Positions 1-8,925 of a stretch of 43,745 nucleotides of DNA are shown here, piece by piece (positions within the stretch are counted from its first letter, which is position 1; each line of letters opens with the position of its first letter). Source of the DNA: Nitrosomonas sp. (GTDB taxonomy: Bacteria; Pseudomonadota; Gammaproteobacteria; Burkholderiales; Nitrosomonadaceae); the NCBI RefSeq assembly GCF_024282095.1, contig NZ_JAMWZS010000026.1, forward strand, positions 1 to 43,745, read 5' to 3'. Under the pieces are notes generated by a model, which did not search any database, was not told where the DNA came from, and saw only the letters and a program-made list of their open reading frames with translations. A program made the position numbers and the translations under genes.

Positions 1-286
1 GGTATAGGAACCTCAATATTACGAGTTTGCCTCTTTCTATTAAATACTTATCTTCAATTGTCAACAGACCCTAGCATGCTTCACTTGTTCGATTGTTATC
101 ATTGCTCCAAATATATTGACCTTAGAAAATTCAAAAACCAATCATACATATTGTTTATATGCATGCTGAGACCGAAGGCCTGCTAAGTAAACTAGCAAAA
201 TACTTATTTTTGTCTAGGAATTTACTTAGTTGTGCATTGACACCCTGAATACATTACCCAGTTCTTCTGCCAAATTTAATAATCCA
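1..286. other. AT-rich stretch without a recognisable gene
   Basis: No open frame with family character and no RNA gene was recognised here. It lies beyond the terminal part of the IS3-family remnant that follows it and ends in a GC-rich motif at about 287. It may be ordinary intergenic DNA cut by the window edge. Confidence 0.5.
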
Positions 287-341
287 GGGCGCGCCCAATA
301 ATCAACCGCAACACCTAAGAGAGATTAAGGTGTTGGGATGG
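287..341. repeat. 55-base repeat, copy 1 (probable IS3-family right end)
   Basis: This stretch is nearly identical to 27782-27836. Each copy contains an interrupted palindrome (CAACACCT at 309-316 against AGGTGTTG at 328-335) and starts with a GGGCGCGC motif. Both copies adjoin IS3-family transposase fragments in the same orientation but at different points of the transposase genes, so the repeat is best read as the shared terminal region of one IS family, with the interior deleted differently in each copy. Its identity as an IS end is inference. Confidence 0.55.
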
Positions 342-355
342 AAAAAAGAGAAGAA

Positions 356-757
356 CGGTACAAGCAGTTGAACGCAGAAATCGGCATCCATCGTGTTGGA
401 TAAGCGCCAGCTCGGCACTTTGCGGGAATGCCAATCCATCATGGCGAGAAGAATAACCAAAGCCTTTCTCCATCGGCACATAGGTAATATCAGTGGCCCA
501 GACTTGATTGGGTCGATTGATTGCCTTACCTTTGAGCAGGTAAAGATATATTTTGTGTTGCTTGGCAGGAATACTGGCTCCCGGTTTGGGCGCGGTGCTG
601 ATTAATACCCGGAATCTTCAACATGGATGCCGCTTTCTTGCGACCAATCAGTATTCCCTGACGCAAAAATCACGTGGCGTAGCTGCGCGATCCATATTGC
701 GGTGTTTTTAGGTATTGCTCGTCCATCTTTCGTAGCAAAACCAGGTCAACTTCACTT
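356..757 (-). pseudogene. IS3-family transposase OrfB remnant (frameshifted, truncated)
   Basis: Reading the minus strand across three frames recovers the core of an IS3-family OrfB integrase: LLRKMDEQYLKTPQYGSR, then a broken middle with GRKKAASML, then LLKGKAINRPNQVWATDITY, VPMEKGFGY, and after another frameshift MMDWHSRKVPSW and LSNTMDADFC. The first catalytic Asp lies in ATDITY. At least three frameshifts or stops interrupt it. The C-terminal third with the last catalytic Glu is missing, and OrfA is not present. Its upstream end runs directly into a relic of an FGE-like coding end. It cannot make a functional transposase. The family call is firm and the exact ends are approximate. Confidence 0.8.
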
Positions 758-761
758 TCAG

Positions 762-850
762 AACATAATGCACGGAAGCCGATATTGTGTTACGCGCCGA
801 CGCGCGCACATTGTCTGATTATTATTCCAGGAATCACCGCGCAGTACGCG
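762..850 (-). other. Relic of FGE-type variable region with Asn codons (candidate DGR template repeat)
   Basis: On the minus strand this reads RVLRGDSW, then three AAT codons, then, after restoring one missing base, residues like P-D-N-V-R-A-S-A-R-N. A deletion of about 25 bases follows, then N-I-G-F-R-A-L-C. It aligns with the last codons of the FGE domains ending at 990, 5880 and 14446, but has AAT or AAC exactly where those three have assorted NNY codons. That is what the template repeat of a diversity-generating retroelement encodes. It lies just downstream of the target gene ending at 990, a usual place for a template. It is damaged and fused to an IS3 remnant. It could instead be the tail of an ordinary lost FGE gene. 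Confidence 0.45.
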
Positions 851-908
851 AGTCTCGTCTCAGGGAATCTCACAGAACCGCAATCTGCCAACTTGCTGTG
901 TGAGACGC

Positions 909-937
909 AAAAAAACAAAAGCGCCGCTGCGCGGCGC
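909..937 (-). terminator. GC hairpin plus T-run after the STAND/FGE gene
   Basis: On the minus strand a perfect 7-bp stem (GCGCCGC/GCGGCGC, 3-base loop, positions 921-937) is followed by TTTTGTTTTTTT, the form of a Rho-independent terminator. The same hairpin follows the paralogue ending at 14446 and its first half follows the one ending at 5880. It may therefore also be the post-VR hairpin that DGR targets carry. Confidence 0.65.
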
Positions 938-989
938 TATCAATGAACAGCAAACCAGCGCATCAACGCTCAGCGGCGCCGGTGATCCG
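938..989 (-). other. Conserved 3' block after variable region, copy A
   Basis: The roughly 52 bases between the stop codon and the hairpin are almost identical to those after the stops at 5880 and 14446, although the preceding coding sequence is divergent. In DGR target genes the segment after the variable region (IMH) is kept constant because it directs retrohoming. The block is seen directly; the IMH role is inferred. Confidence 0.5.
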
Positions 990-3176
990 CTATTCGATGG
1001 GAGACTCACATAACACCCGGAAGCCGATATCGCCGTAACGATTGACCGGATGAGCGCCGTGGCGGGCGGCCGAGCGTACGCCGTCTGGAAAATTAACCCA
1101 AGAACCACCGCGCACCACGCGGGCCTCGTAACTGCTTATATCATCGGGGCAGTGCTGTACCTTTGTATCAGATGAGCTATTGAAAATCGAGCAAGTCCAT
1201 TCCCAGACGTTGCCCGACATGTCGTGTAAGCCGAAGCGGTTGGCTGGGAAACTACCTGCCGGTGCAGTTTTTTCCCCATTCCATGCGCCGCCGCAATTTG
1301 TACAGTTGGCCAATCCCTTCCCTGCAATATCGTCGCTGCCGTCCGGCGCGGGCACGCCATATTCTTTTTTAGTACCACCGCGCGCAGCGTATCCCCACTC
1401 GGCTTCTGTGGGCAATCTGCATGATTGGCCTGTCATCGCGTTCAACCACTTGGCATAGGACCAGGCGTCAAACCAACTCACGTCGATGACTGGTTGGTCG
1501 CCACGGCCCCAGTCTCTATCATATGGGACATCGCGCCCGGTAGCCTGTTGGAATTTGTCGTACTGGGCAAAAGTGATCTCGGTGTTAGCAAGGTAGAAGG
1601 GCTGTGCGATCTTTATTGAATAGATCGGTTTATCGCTTCCGGACCCGCCAATCTCAAAGCTCCCAGCGGGTACTTTGACCAGTTTTGGCAGCGGTATCGC
1701 CTCGCCGAGTTTGAGCTTATACGCCCATCGCATGGTCAGGGCCTGCAGCGGATAGCTATGCTTGTTCGCCCAGTAAAGACCTTCAGCGAAGAAAGCGAGC
1801 AGCCCGATTGCAACGAACGCCAGCATGGCTAAAAAGAACGCTAGCCTGCGGCTTTTGCGCAGCCGCCTTTCCGCCTCCTGCGCAGCCTCCTGCGCCTGCT
1901 CGCGCGCTTCGCGTTCGCGCCGTTGATCGCGGCTGGCGCGCACCACATCGGTTAAGACATCATGAGTGAGCTCGAGACGCACGATGCCGCCGCGCTCCTC
2001 GCGGCGCACCAGTCGCTCGTCGATCAGCGTCTCGATCTGCGTATCGTCGACTCCGGCTTCGTGCGCGACTTCGAGCGCAACGCTGTCGCGCTGTCCGGAA
2101 GCCAGCAGTAGTTTGTCTTCGACGAAGCGGCGGGCGGTTGCGGAGACGCGGCCGATCGCTTTCTCGTAGAATTCGCCAAGGATGCCGGCGCGCACTTGCT
2201 CGGTCAGCATCGCGGCGCTGATCTGTGCGGCTCCGTCCTTGATGCGGCGCTTGTTCATCGCGCGGCAAAGCAGGCTGAGCAAAGCGGGATCGACCTCCTG
2301 CTCCGCCGCGGGGCGCAGTCGTTGCCTTGCGCCGACGACCGCGGTGACGATTTCCTCGGCCACAGCCTGTGTCACCAGGTCGCCGCCGGGCTTACGCACC
2401 ACGGTCATGGCCTGAGTGCCGCTCAACGGGCGCAGGCGCATGCGGTTTCCCATGCCGGGCATCAGGCGGCGCAGATCCTCGAGGTAGGCCAGATAGTCTT
2501 CGCGCAGCGACAGCAGCACGTGGCAGGCTTGGCGGTTGAAGTCGAAGCTGCGCGAGGCCTCAGCCGGTGAACGGTCGAGCCGCGCTTTGACCGCGCTCGG
2601 TGCGCGCCCCTCGGCGAGGTCGGCGATGGCTTCGAGAAAAGCCTTTGACTCATCCGCACGGCGGAATGCCCCGAGGGTGAAAATCTCTTCAAATTGATCG
2701 AAAACCAGCACCGGCGTCAGCAACCGGTTGCGCTGGCTCCAGAAAGCATTGCCCTGGCGCTGGAAGTATTCCCACAGCGTTTCGCCGTCTTGACGCGCCG
2801 GTATCTTCGCGCGCGCGGCCTGCGCCGCCGCTTCAATCGCAGCAAACACCTGATCGACCAGTGCCACCGCCTCCGGCGCGAAGTTGAAGCGCACGTAAAC
2901 CGGCAAACATTGATGCGTACGCAACATTGGGAACAAGCCCGCCTTAATCAGCGAGCTCTTACCCAGCCCCGATAGCCCATACAGCACGGTGAGCCGGTGT
3001 TGCAGCACCCGCTCCAGAAGCTCGTCGCGTTCGGACTCGCGTGCCGCGAAGTAGGCGGTATCTTCCTCGGCGTAGGACGCCAGGCCCGGCCAGGGCTCCT
3101 GCGCGCTCAGGGTCGAGGCTGAGGCGTGTGCCGGAACACTCGCGGATTCGGATTCCAGAGCGGGGATCTGATTCAT
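990..3176 (-). CDS. STAND NTPase with transmembrane segment and C-terminal FGE/lectin-like sensor
   Basis: A 728-residue protein. Residues 1-30 are a low-complexity lead. The STAND NTPase domain has a Walker A motif GLSGLGKSS at about 67-75 and a Walker B motif VLVFDQFEE at about 156-164. A charged coiled coil (about 414-443) leads into one transmembrane helix (about 444-469), and residues 497-728 form an FGE-sulfatase (SUMF1, C-type-lectin-like) domain with GNVWEW and RVVRGGSW motifs and the end GFRVLC. The paired catalytic cysteines of true formylglycine-generating enzymes are not in the usual place, so it is probably a binding domain. The ATG overlaps the stop of the SIR2/TIR gene upstream (ATGA), so the two are translationally coupled. 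The variable codons at 1029-1097 suggest a DGR target. Likely role (inference): ligand sensor and switch for the upstream TIR effector. Confidence 0.88.
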   Translation of the reverse strand: MNQIPALESESASVPAHASASTLSAQEPWPGLASYAEEDTAYFAARESERDELLERVLQHRLTVLYGLSGLGKSSLIKAGLFPMLRTHQCLPVYVRFNFAPEAVALVDQVFAAIEAAAQAARAKIPARQDGETLWEYFQRQGNAFWSQRNRLLTPVLVFDQFEEIFTLGAFRRADESKAFLEAIADLAEGRAPSAVKARLDRSPAEASRSFDFNRQACHVLLSLREDYLAYLEDLRRLMPGMGNRMRLRPLSGTQAMTVVRKPGGDLVTQAVAEEIVTAVVGARQRLRPAAEQEVDPALLSLLCRAMNKRRIKDGAAQISAAMLTEQVRAGILGEFYEKAIGRVSATARRFVEDKLLLASGQRDSVALEVAHEAGVDDTQIETLIDERLVRREERGGIVRLELTHDVLTDVVRASRDQRREREAREQAQEAAQEAERRLRKSRRLAFFLAMLAFVAIGLLAFFAEGLYWANKHSYPLQALTMRWAYKLKLGEAIPLPKLVKVPAGSFEIGGSGSDKPIYSIKIAQPFYLANTEITFAQYDKFQQATGRDVPYDRDWGRGDQPVIDVSWFDAWSYAKWLNAMTGQSCRLPTEAEWGYAARGGTKKEYGVPAPDGSDDIAGKGLANCTNCGGAWNGEKTAPAGSFPANRFGLHDMSGNVWEWTCSIFNSSSDTKVQHCPDDISSYEARVVRGGSWVNFPDGVRSAARHGAHPVNRYGDIGFRVLCESPIE
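1029..1097 (-). other. Candidate DGR variable region A
   Basis: These 23 codons lie between the conserved Ser-Trp and Ile-Gly-Phe of the FGE domain. At the 13 positions that vary among the three paralogues the codons are GTT AAT TTT, GGC, CAC GGC GCT CAT, GTC AAT and TAC GGC GAT, all ending in a pyrimidine. That is expected if adenines of AAC/AAT template codons were randomised at the first two positions. The intervening framework residues (P, R, A, R) are conserved. Confidence 0.6.
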
Positions 3177-4549
3177 GTCGCTGAATCGCGAGCGCGCAAC
3201 TGGGCTTGCTGGAACGCTGCCGTGATAAATTTGCGGAAGGCTGGCGTCACTTTTCCTCCAGGCAATCGCTTCCAGTCTGGTTTCTTAAGTTCGAGCGGCA
3301 GCGCCGGGTTGTTGGGCTGGATATCGTCGATGGCCACCGGGATCAGGAACTTGGCGTTGGCTGCAAAGCCGATGCTGCGCTTGAATGCCTCGTGCCACTC
3401 GTGGCGGAAGAAGCGATCCTGCTGTGTCAGCGTGTGACGCGATAGGATCAGCACAAACAGCGAACAGGCGTTGACGTTGCGGATGATTTTGCTCTCCCAG
3501 TCGTCACCGCCGATGAGTTGCTGACGGTCGAACCAGCAGTCGATGCCGTTGTGATCCAGCGCCTGCTGGATACGCTCGACGATCGCCCGGTCCTCGCTGG
3601 CGTAACTGAGGAATAGCCCGCCCTCCAGGATGTCACGTGCAAGCACGCGCGGGGCGGTTGTGAAGGTCAGATCGCGCGGCAGTTTTTCGGCGAAACGCGC
3701 AATAAATTCGACCGGGCCCAGCGAAAAGTGCTTGGTACTGCGACCGAAGTGATCGAGGAAGACAGCGAATTCGGAAGCGCTGGAGGCGCGTTCGATGAAC
3801 CAATCCGTCTTACCACCCGCGGCGCTCAGGCGGGTCGACACGCCCAGTCGAATGAAAAAGCGGGCGAGCCAATCAGCGAAGCCACACCCCACAATCAGCA
3901 GGTTCTTTTGCTGTAATAAACGAAATAGCTTCTCTGGCCTGCCCTCTTGAGACTGCAGCGCGTGCATGAACTCCAGCACGTCCTCTTCGGTGACCGCGTA
4001 CTCGGGCATCGATGTCGCCCGGCCGAACAGGTGGAACACCACCGGGGGGCCGTCGCTCAATTGGGTACTGTCGAGATCGTCCTTACGCACGGGCGAGTAC
4101 TCGATCTGACGGACTCTTCCAGCCCAGACCGGATGGCGCTGCTCAATGGCGCGCACAAGAAGATTGTCGAAAGTGGTGGTCACGAACAATTTGACCGGCA
4201 ATGCGGCCAGATCGTTGAGCGCCTTGGGGATGGGAACGCTTTGCTCCAGCTCTTCGACAACCCCCTTAACCACCGGATACAGCTCTTCGGCCCGGTTACG
4301 CCGATTGGCCAGATAACTGCAGGCCACTTCGTTGAGTGCGCGTTCACCGGTGTGCTGCGGCGCATCGACTTCCAGCCGCAGGGCAAGTTCCTCGGCCACG
4401 AGGGTGTAGAAGTTCTTCGACCCGCTTGCTGCGCTGGGAATCTCGAGCAGCTCGGATCCGGTAATCGGAATGAGCGCGCCTTCGCGAACAAACCGGGTCA
4501 GTTCCGACCAGAGGCGGTCTTCTTGGGCAATGCTGAGAACGGCGTTCAT
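3173..4549 (-). CDS. SIR2-like and TIR domain protein (NADase-type effector)
   Basis: About 458 residues from the ATG at 4549; a TTG at 4567 is an alternative start, and a GGAG lies between them. The N-terminal half resembles the SIR2_2 family, with FVTTTFDNLL, VFHLFG and LLIVGCGFADWL. The C-terminal half is a TIR domain beginning GLFLSYASEDRAIVE, with CWFDRQQL and GDDWESKI. The Glu in WESKI sits where the catalytic Glu of NAD-cleaving TIR domains lies. In the SIR2 part the usual TTN-Asn and LHG-His appear to be replaced (TTTFD, HLFG), so that half may be catalytically dead. The stop overlaps the next gene's start by 4 bases. Role as an NAD-depleting conflict effector controlled by the STAND partner is inferred from the family and the gene pairing. 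Confidence 0.82.
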   Translation of the reverse strand: MNAVLSIAQEDRLWSELTRFVREGALIPITGSELLEIPSAASGSKNFYTLVAEELALRLEVDAPQHTGERALNEVACSYLANRRNRAEELYPVVKGVVEELEQSVPIPKALNDLAALPVKLFVTTTFDNLLVRAIEQRHPVWAGRVRQIEYSPVRKDDLDSTQLSDGPPVVFHLFGRATSMPEYAVTEEDVLEFMHALQSQEGRPEKLFRLLQQKNLLIVGCGFADWLARFFIRLGVSTRLSAAGGKTDWFIERASSASEFAVFLDHFGRSTKHFSLGPVEFIARFAEKLPRDLTFTTAPRVLARDILEGGLFLSYASEDRAIVERIQQALDHNGIDCWFDRQQLIGGDDWESKIIRNVNACSLFVLILSRHTLTQQDRFFRHEWHEAFKRSIGFAANAKFLIPVAIDDIQPNNPALPLELKKPDWKRLPGGKVTPAFRKFITAAFQQAQLRARDSAT

Positions 4550-4724
4550 GGTTTTGCGTATCTCCAATACTGGCGTCGTAACATCGTGGTTGACGGGTCT
4601 CCGGTACGATGATTCGGGAAGGGTCGGCAGGCTGTCAGCCTGTCAAACCGACCCACTTGAAACAATACTGCTTGATCAATTTAAAAAAACCAATCATTGT
4701 TTTCTAATTGGGTTTTGATAACAC

Positions 4725-5642
4725 CTATTCGTTTTCAAAAACGAAAATCTTATTACCATTCCCCGCCTTAGCCTTTGCTCCGTTGAAATGTTCTAAATTC
4801 ACAGGATTACCGTTCAAAATTGCCTCATAGAACTTTTCCAGATAAGGATTGCCATCTTGCCCGCCTTTCAGAAAATAACGATGATTGACGTCAATTTTAC
4901 TAAAATCGACATAGTTAGCATTGTTTGCCAATAAAATATCTTTACCAAACATTGTTTCCAATTTCTGACCCAATCTTTTTTCTCTTTGTCGCTTGGCCGA
5001 TAGACCTAAAATGTTGTCATTCTTGTTAACCGTGATATAAATATTATCCGAAAAGTCAATCTTCTTAACCCACTGATCATGGTCTTTGGCATCAGCATCG
5101 GCTGAATTTAAAATTACAGTATCAAACAGATTCTTCTCAAGACTTTGCAGTTGATAAGATTCCAGCATTCTTGAAAAGACGATATTTCCCATGCTGTGGA
5201 CTAACAAGGTTGATTTTATTTTTGAAAATTTCTCAGGATGGTCTTTCTTAAATTTTTGAAATGAAGCCAATACATTCAGTAAATCCGGAGCAGCGGCCTT
5301 TGCTTCTTCATTCGGGTATCCTGCAGGCCCCTTGTAGGAAGGAAACCAGTGAAACATGATGACCTTGGCACTATATTCTTCTTCCAAATTCGGAATGACT
5401 TCATCCAGCGATTTTTTGGGTTCCTTCCCCCGGCCATGAACATAAAAAATAATGTTATCAGCGCCACGACCGCCAGCTTTCATATCCTTCTCAATCGCTT
5501 CTGCCATTTCTTTCACTTCATTGGAAAGGTTTTGGATATGGTACTGAGTACCATCACTGGTAAATAAGGATGCTCCAGCAAATGCATGAATGTTAAAAAA
5601 ACAGAAACCAAAGACCCAAAAGACATTTATTAGCGTTTTCAT
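4725..5642 (-). CDS. Secreted alpha/beta hydrolase-like protein
   Basis: About 305 residues from the ATG at 5642, which has a good AGGGAG site 7-8 bases upstream; a TTG six bases earlier is a weaker choice. It opens with a hydrophobic signal peptide ending near FAGA. The hydrolase features are a strand followed by FYVHGRGKEP (oxyanion-type His-Gly) and TLLVHSMGN, a nucleophile elbow in which the Ser would be catalytic. A His near NHRYFLKG could complete the triad. It resembles DUF900-type alpha/beta hydrolases, so esterase or lipase activity is plausible but the substrate is unknown. It stands alone between the DUF4062/STAND gene and the SIR2/TIR gene. Its AT-rich composition differs from the GC-richer SIR2/TIR-STAND pair, suggesting separate acquisition. 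Confidence 0.75.
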   Translation of the reverse strand: MKTLINVFWVFGFCFFNIHAFAGASLFTSDGTQYHIQNLSNEVKEMAEAIEKDMKAGGRGADNIIFYVHGRGKEPKKSLDEVIPNLEEEYSAKVIMFHWFPSYKGPAGYPNEEAKAAAPDLLNVLASFQKFKKDHPEKFSKIKSTLLVHSMGNIVFSRMLESYQLQSLEKNLFDTVILNSADADAKDHDQWVKKIDFSDNIYITVNKNDNILGLSAKRQREKRLGQKLETMFGKDILLANNANYVDFSKIDVNHRYFLKGGQDGNPYLEKFYEAILNGNPVNLEHFNGAKAKAGNGNKIFVFENE

Positions 5643-5818
5643 AAACAACTCCCTTCGGTTGAATAGGGTTACAAATTATGCATGATATTTGCACTGCCTA
5701 GATGACATAAATCAACCCGCAAACAACTGGCATGATATGCTTATTTCTTAATTCTCTTACCTTTTTAGAAGGCACTGAGTTCACGTTTCTCAGTTGAACC
5801 GTTCACTCAGAAACTTTC

Positions 5819-5879
5819 TGCGCGGCGCTATCAGTGAACAGCAAACCAGCGCATCAGCGTTCAGCGCGCCGGTGATCCG
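5819..5879 (-). other. Conserved 3' block after variable region, copy B (hairpin incomplete)
   Basis: It matches the blocks after the genes ending at 990 and 14446 up to GCGCCGCGCAG, then diverges, so only the first arm of the GC hairpin is present. This copy therefore lacks the stem-loop, either through a rearrangement at this point or through loss of its second arm. Confidence 0.5.
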
Positions 5880-8609
5880 CTATTCGATGGGGGACGAACA
5901 TAACACCCGGAATCCGTAAGCGTAGAATCTATAGTCCGGAGGGGCGTAGTAGCGCGCCGCTACTCTCTCGTAGTCAGGATCATAGTACCAGGAACCACCG
6001 CGCAACACGCGGTCCTCGCTCGTACTCAATGAAGTATCGCTCGGCTGATCGTATAAATTCAGGCACCACTCCCAGACATTGCCCGCCATATCGTCTACCC
6101 CGAACGGGCTGCGACCCAACGGATACAAGCCTACCGCAACTGTACGTCCAATGCCTGCCCCAATGCTGTTTGTGCGCTGCCCGTTCCACTCACCTGGCCA
6201 TGGGTAATCTTGCTGCGTACTTCCGGCGGCAGCCCATTGCCATTCCCATTCAGCGGGCAATCGGATCGGCAACTGCAGCCTTACGCTCAGCCAGCGGCAG
6301 TAGGCCAGCGCATCGTACCAAGAGACGTGGATTACCGGGTAATTGGCAAAAGACCAGAGCAGCGGACCGGATTTCTCCTCTCTCGGACTACCCTCCCACC
6401 AGGCTGAATTGCAGTAACCATCCTTAGCATTCACAAAAGCGCGGTATTGCGCCCAGGTGACCGGGTAGCGGGCCAGGCGAAAGGGGGGCACTGTAAAGCG
6501 TTCCCGGGATTCAGTTTCCAAGGTGACTTCACCTGCCGGAATGTTTATCCACGCAATATCGGGCAGACCATTGGCATTAAGTCCAACACCGCGCCGTGGA
6601 TCACCCAACTGATTGAGCCGCAGGCCGATTTCTTCCCGGCGGTGATGCGGTATATTGTCAGTGTTCAGCTCGTCAATCAGCGCGAGCGGTTCTGGGTACA
6701 GAAAGTGACGCAGGGGCTCAGGCAATTGGGGTTCGAGTGTCCGCCAAGTCGCGATGCTCGAATCAGAAAAATCCGCATCGGGAACAGGCGATGCAAGGTG
6801 GTTCAGCTTGCGCAATGCTTCAATAGCGGGTGATTGCCGTTCCCAGCCCCACTTCAAGACAGACCGCTGCTGATCTCCGCTCCTATACCAATCCCGTGCT
6901 GCCTGCTCGGCTTGACGACGCAGCGCCAGATCCGCTGCATAGCGCGCGTACCAGTCCTTGAAACGTTTCCAATGACTGAACACCGCCTCATGTCCTACTT
7001 CATAAACAGCCGGTTGTTCATCACTGCCTTCCCTGCTGACTAAGATGCGCTTATCGACAAGTTGCTGAGCCAAGATCAAAGTAGCTTCAGGCAGATCACC
7101 CTTGACTGCACGGCGGCGCACCACAGCCAACGCATCACCCGCTTCATTATCGCGCTGCTCCACGCTGGCGATGGCTAGAAACAAATGTGAAATGGCCTCC
7201 TCATCCAATACTTTCGCATCTTGCGAAAGTGTTTTCTCAGCCTGTGCAACTGCTTGTTCAGCCAAACCGTTGATAGCGCCGGCAACACCACCCATGGCAG
7301 TGTAAGCTGTTTCGGTAAGCGCATCGCCATCCTTCTTGTCATATAACAGAGACAAAGCAAACTCAGCCAGCGCCAATGCGCCCGGACCGGACCCGGTGTC
7401 ATCCAGAATGCGTTGCACCAAATGTTGTGAGATCGTCAGTCCCGCCGCTTGGGCTGGACCGGTGATCATTTTTTCCAACGCTGCTGGGCCCGGGACGGTC
7501 ACCGGAAAATGTCCCGAGCGCAGTAACACGATGCAGGAATCATCTTGCGGCCATTGGTTGTAAAAATCAGAGCGCATGGCGATCACCACGCGCACTAACG
7601 GACACTCTACCGCAGCAATAAGCAACTTAAAAAAGTTGCTCCGTGCACCATCCTCCACTTTACTGGCAAATACTTCTTCAAATTGATCGACGAAAAGGAG
7701 AATCTGGACGGTTGTGCCAGCTTGCCCCAGCGCATCACTCGCCACAGTGGCAATATCGGCTGGATGCGTTCGTAGCCGCTGCGTCAAATCCGGCACACGC
7801 CAGTTTTGGTCTGGAAATGATTTGCTCAAGGCAGCCGCCAGGGGTTGAAACGGATCATCGCCCAATTCGCGCGGGGAAAAGCTGACTGGAATCCAGCGAA
7901 CACCGCCTACGATAGGACTTTCCGTCAGGGTTGGAATCAGCCCTGCGTATACCAATGAGGATTTACCTGAGCCCGAAGGTCCGATCACAGCAAGAAAGCG
8001 TTCGCTGCGCGCAACGAAACGTTCAACCAATGCTTCGATTTCCGCATCACGACCGAAGAATCGATCTGACTCAGCGGTCAAAAAGGCGCGTAAGCCAGGG
8101 TATGGACGCCCTTCGATGCGTTTGGGTGGAATAATATTGCCCTGCCGTTGGGAATAATGCCAGAGAGCTTTCAGGACGTGTTCCTTGAGATCTTCTGAGG
8201 TTTTGAAGATTGCGGGACGCCCAGTCTTTTCAGTACCCTTATTGACGTGCTGCCGGAACGATTCGATCCGATCTGGTGAGTTCTCCTGAGTGACCGCGTC
8301 GTGAAATTGGCTCAAGATCGCGACATCGTCCTTGACGAAGATCAGTGTCGGTAGCTGATGTTCACGTGCCTGCTGGTATTCAAGCTCGGTAATAGAAAAG
8401 GGCTGACCTGGAGGGATGAATCCGTAACGGCGACCGATAATTCCGATATATAGATCGCATCCCGCCACGTCTGCCAGACAGCTCTCGCGGACACCGCGCT
8501 CGTCAGCCGTATAACTTTCAACAACCGTACAATCACCACCCAGTGCTTTACGGACTGCTTCCCGCTCAGGCCCCAGATCGTTCAATGTCGAGGAAAGATA
8601 GACTCTCAT
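5880..8609 (-). CDS. DUF4062 / STAND NTPase / FGE-like sensor protein (paralogue 1)
   Basis: 909 residues from the ATG at 8609, chosen because the paralogue at 14446-17142 starts at the equivalent MKVYLSSTL; the frame stays open to 8765. Residues 1-95 are a DUF4062 domain ([32 protein letters not shown]). A STAND NTPase follows, with [16 protein letters not shown], Walker [10 protein letters not shown] (210-218), Walker [12 protein letters not shown] and the VVIAMRSDF sensor. A helical segment around [12 protein letters not shown] leads to an FGE-sulfatase-like domain (from about 665; [27 protein letters not shown]). No cysteines occupy the FGE catalytic positions, so ligand binding is more likely than catalysis. 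No transmembrane segment is evident. The variable codons lie at 5916-5987. Confidence 0.87.
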   Translation of the reverse strand: MRVYLSSTLNDLGPEREAVRKALGGDCTVVESYTADERGVRESCLADVAGCDLYIGIIGRRYGFIPPGQPFSITELEYQQAREHQLPTLIFVKDDVAILSQFHDAVTQENSPDRIESFRQHVNKGTEKTGRPAIFKTSEDLKEHVLKALWHYSQRQGNIIPPKRIEGRPYPGLRAFLTAESDRFFGRDAEIEALVERFVARSERFLAVIGPSGSGKSSLVYAGLIPTLTESPIVGGVRWIPVSFSPRELGDDPFQPLAAALSKSFPDQNWRVPDLTQRLRTHPADIATVASDALGQAGTTVQILLFVDQFEEVFASKVEDGARSNFFKLLIAAVECPLVRVVIAMRSDFYNQWPQDDSCIVLLRSGHFPVTVPGPAALEKMITGPAQAAGLTISQHLVQRILDDTGSGPGALALAEFALSLLYDKKDGDALTETAYTAMGGVAGAINGLAEQAVAQAEKTLSQDAKVLDEEAISHLFLAIASVEQRDNEAGDALAVVRRRAVKGDLPEATLILAQQLVDKRILVSREGSDEQPAVYEVGHEAVFSHWKRFKDWYARYAADLALRRQAEQAARDWYRSGDQQRSVLKWGWERQSPAIEALRKLNHLASPVPDADFSDSSIATWRTLEPQLPEPLRHFLYPEPLALIDELNTDNIPHHRREEIGLRLNQLGDPRRGVGLNANGLPDIAWINIPAGEVTLETESRERFTVPPFRLARYPVTWAQYRAFVNAKDGYCNSAWWEGSPREEKSGPLLWSFANYPVIHVSWYDALAYCRWLSVRLQLPIRLPAEWEWQWAAAGSTQQDYPWPGEWNGQRTNSIGAGIGRTVAVGLYPLGRSPFGVDDMAGNVWEWCLNLYDQPSDTSLSTSEDRVLRGGSWYYDPDYERVAARYYAPPDYRFYAYGFRVLCSSPIE
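5916..5987 (-). other. Candidate DGR variable region B
   Basis: These 24 codons between the conserved Trp and Gly-Phe are rich in Tyr, Asp, Phe and Ala. The 13 aligned variable codons are TAC TAT GAT, TAC, TAC TAC GCC CCT, GAC TAT and TTC TAC GCT, all of NNY form. Outside this segment the protein is strongly similar to the paralogue at 14446-17142; inside it only the framework residues match. Confidence 0.6.
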
Positions 8610-8925
8610 GGTCAAACAGAAAGGAGAGGGGTAATCGGGTCCTGGCCGAAAATCGCCCAAAAGTTTATCAAAATAGATGGTTGTGAAAAAATCATTTAGA
8701 TTTAGATGTTGACGCTTGAGAAAATTATAGAAATAAACGTACTGTTGGTGGAATAACAGACTCAAATTTGATTTCTATGCAAAAAATATACGCTATACGT
8801 GTTTCGATGTCGATGATACGCAGCCCCATAGCTCAACATTGAACAAAGCGCGCACCAAGGTACCTCGCCTGTTATGTGACGCTGTTACCACAAAACCATA
8901 TATTCAGATCCTCTTAGGCAAGTAA
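8610..8925. other. Intergenic region upstream of the DUF4062/STAND gene
   Basis: The reading frame of the downstream gene stays open here to 8765 but the residues are not shared with its paralogue, so this is probably leader and promoter DNA. No clear sigma-70 boxes, operator or RNA gene was recognised. Confidence 0.35.

Noticed and set aside
990-3176. FGE domains as active formylglycine-generating enzymes
   Set aside because: The catalytic cysteine pair is absent in all three and no sulfatase gene is nearby; a lectin-like binding role fits better.
3947-4612. 221-codon plus-strand open frame
   Set aside because: It lies fully antisense to the SIR2/TIR gene, whose domains are clear, and has no family character.
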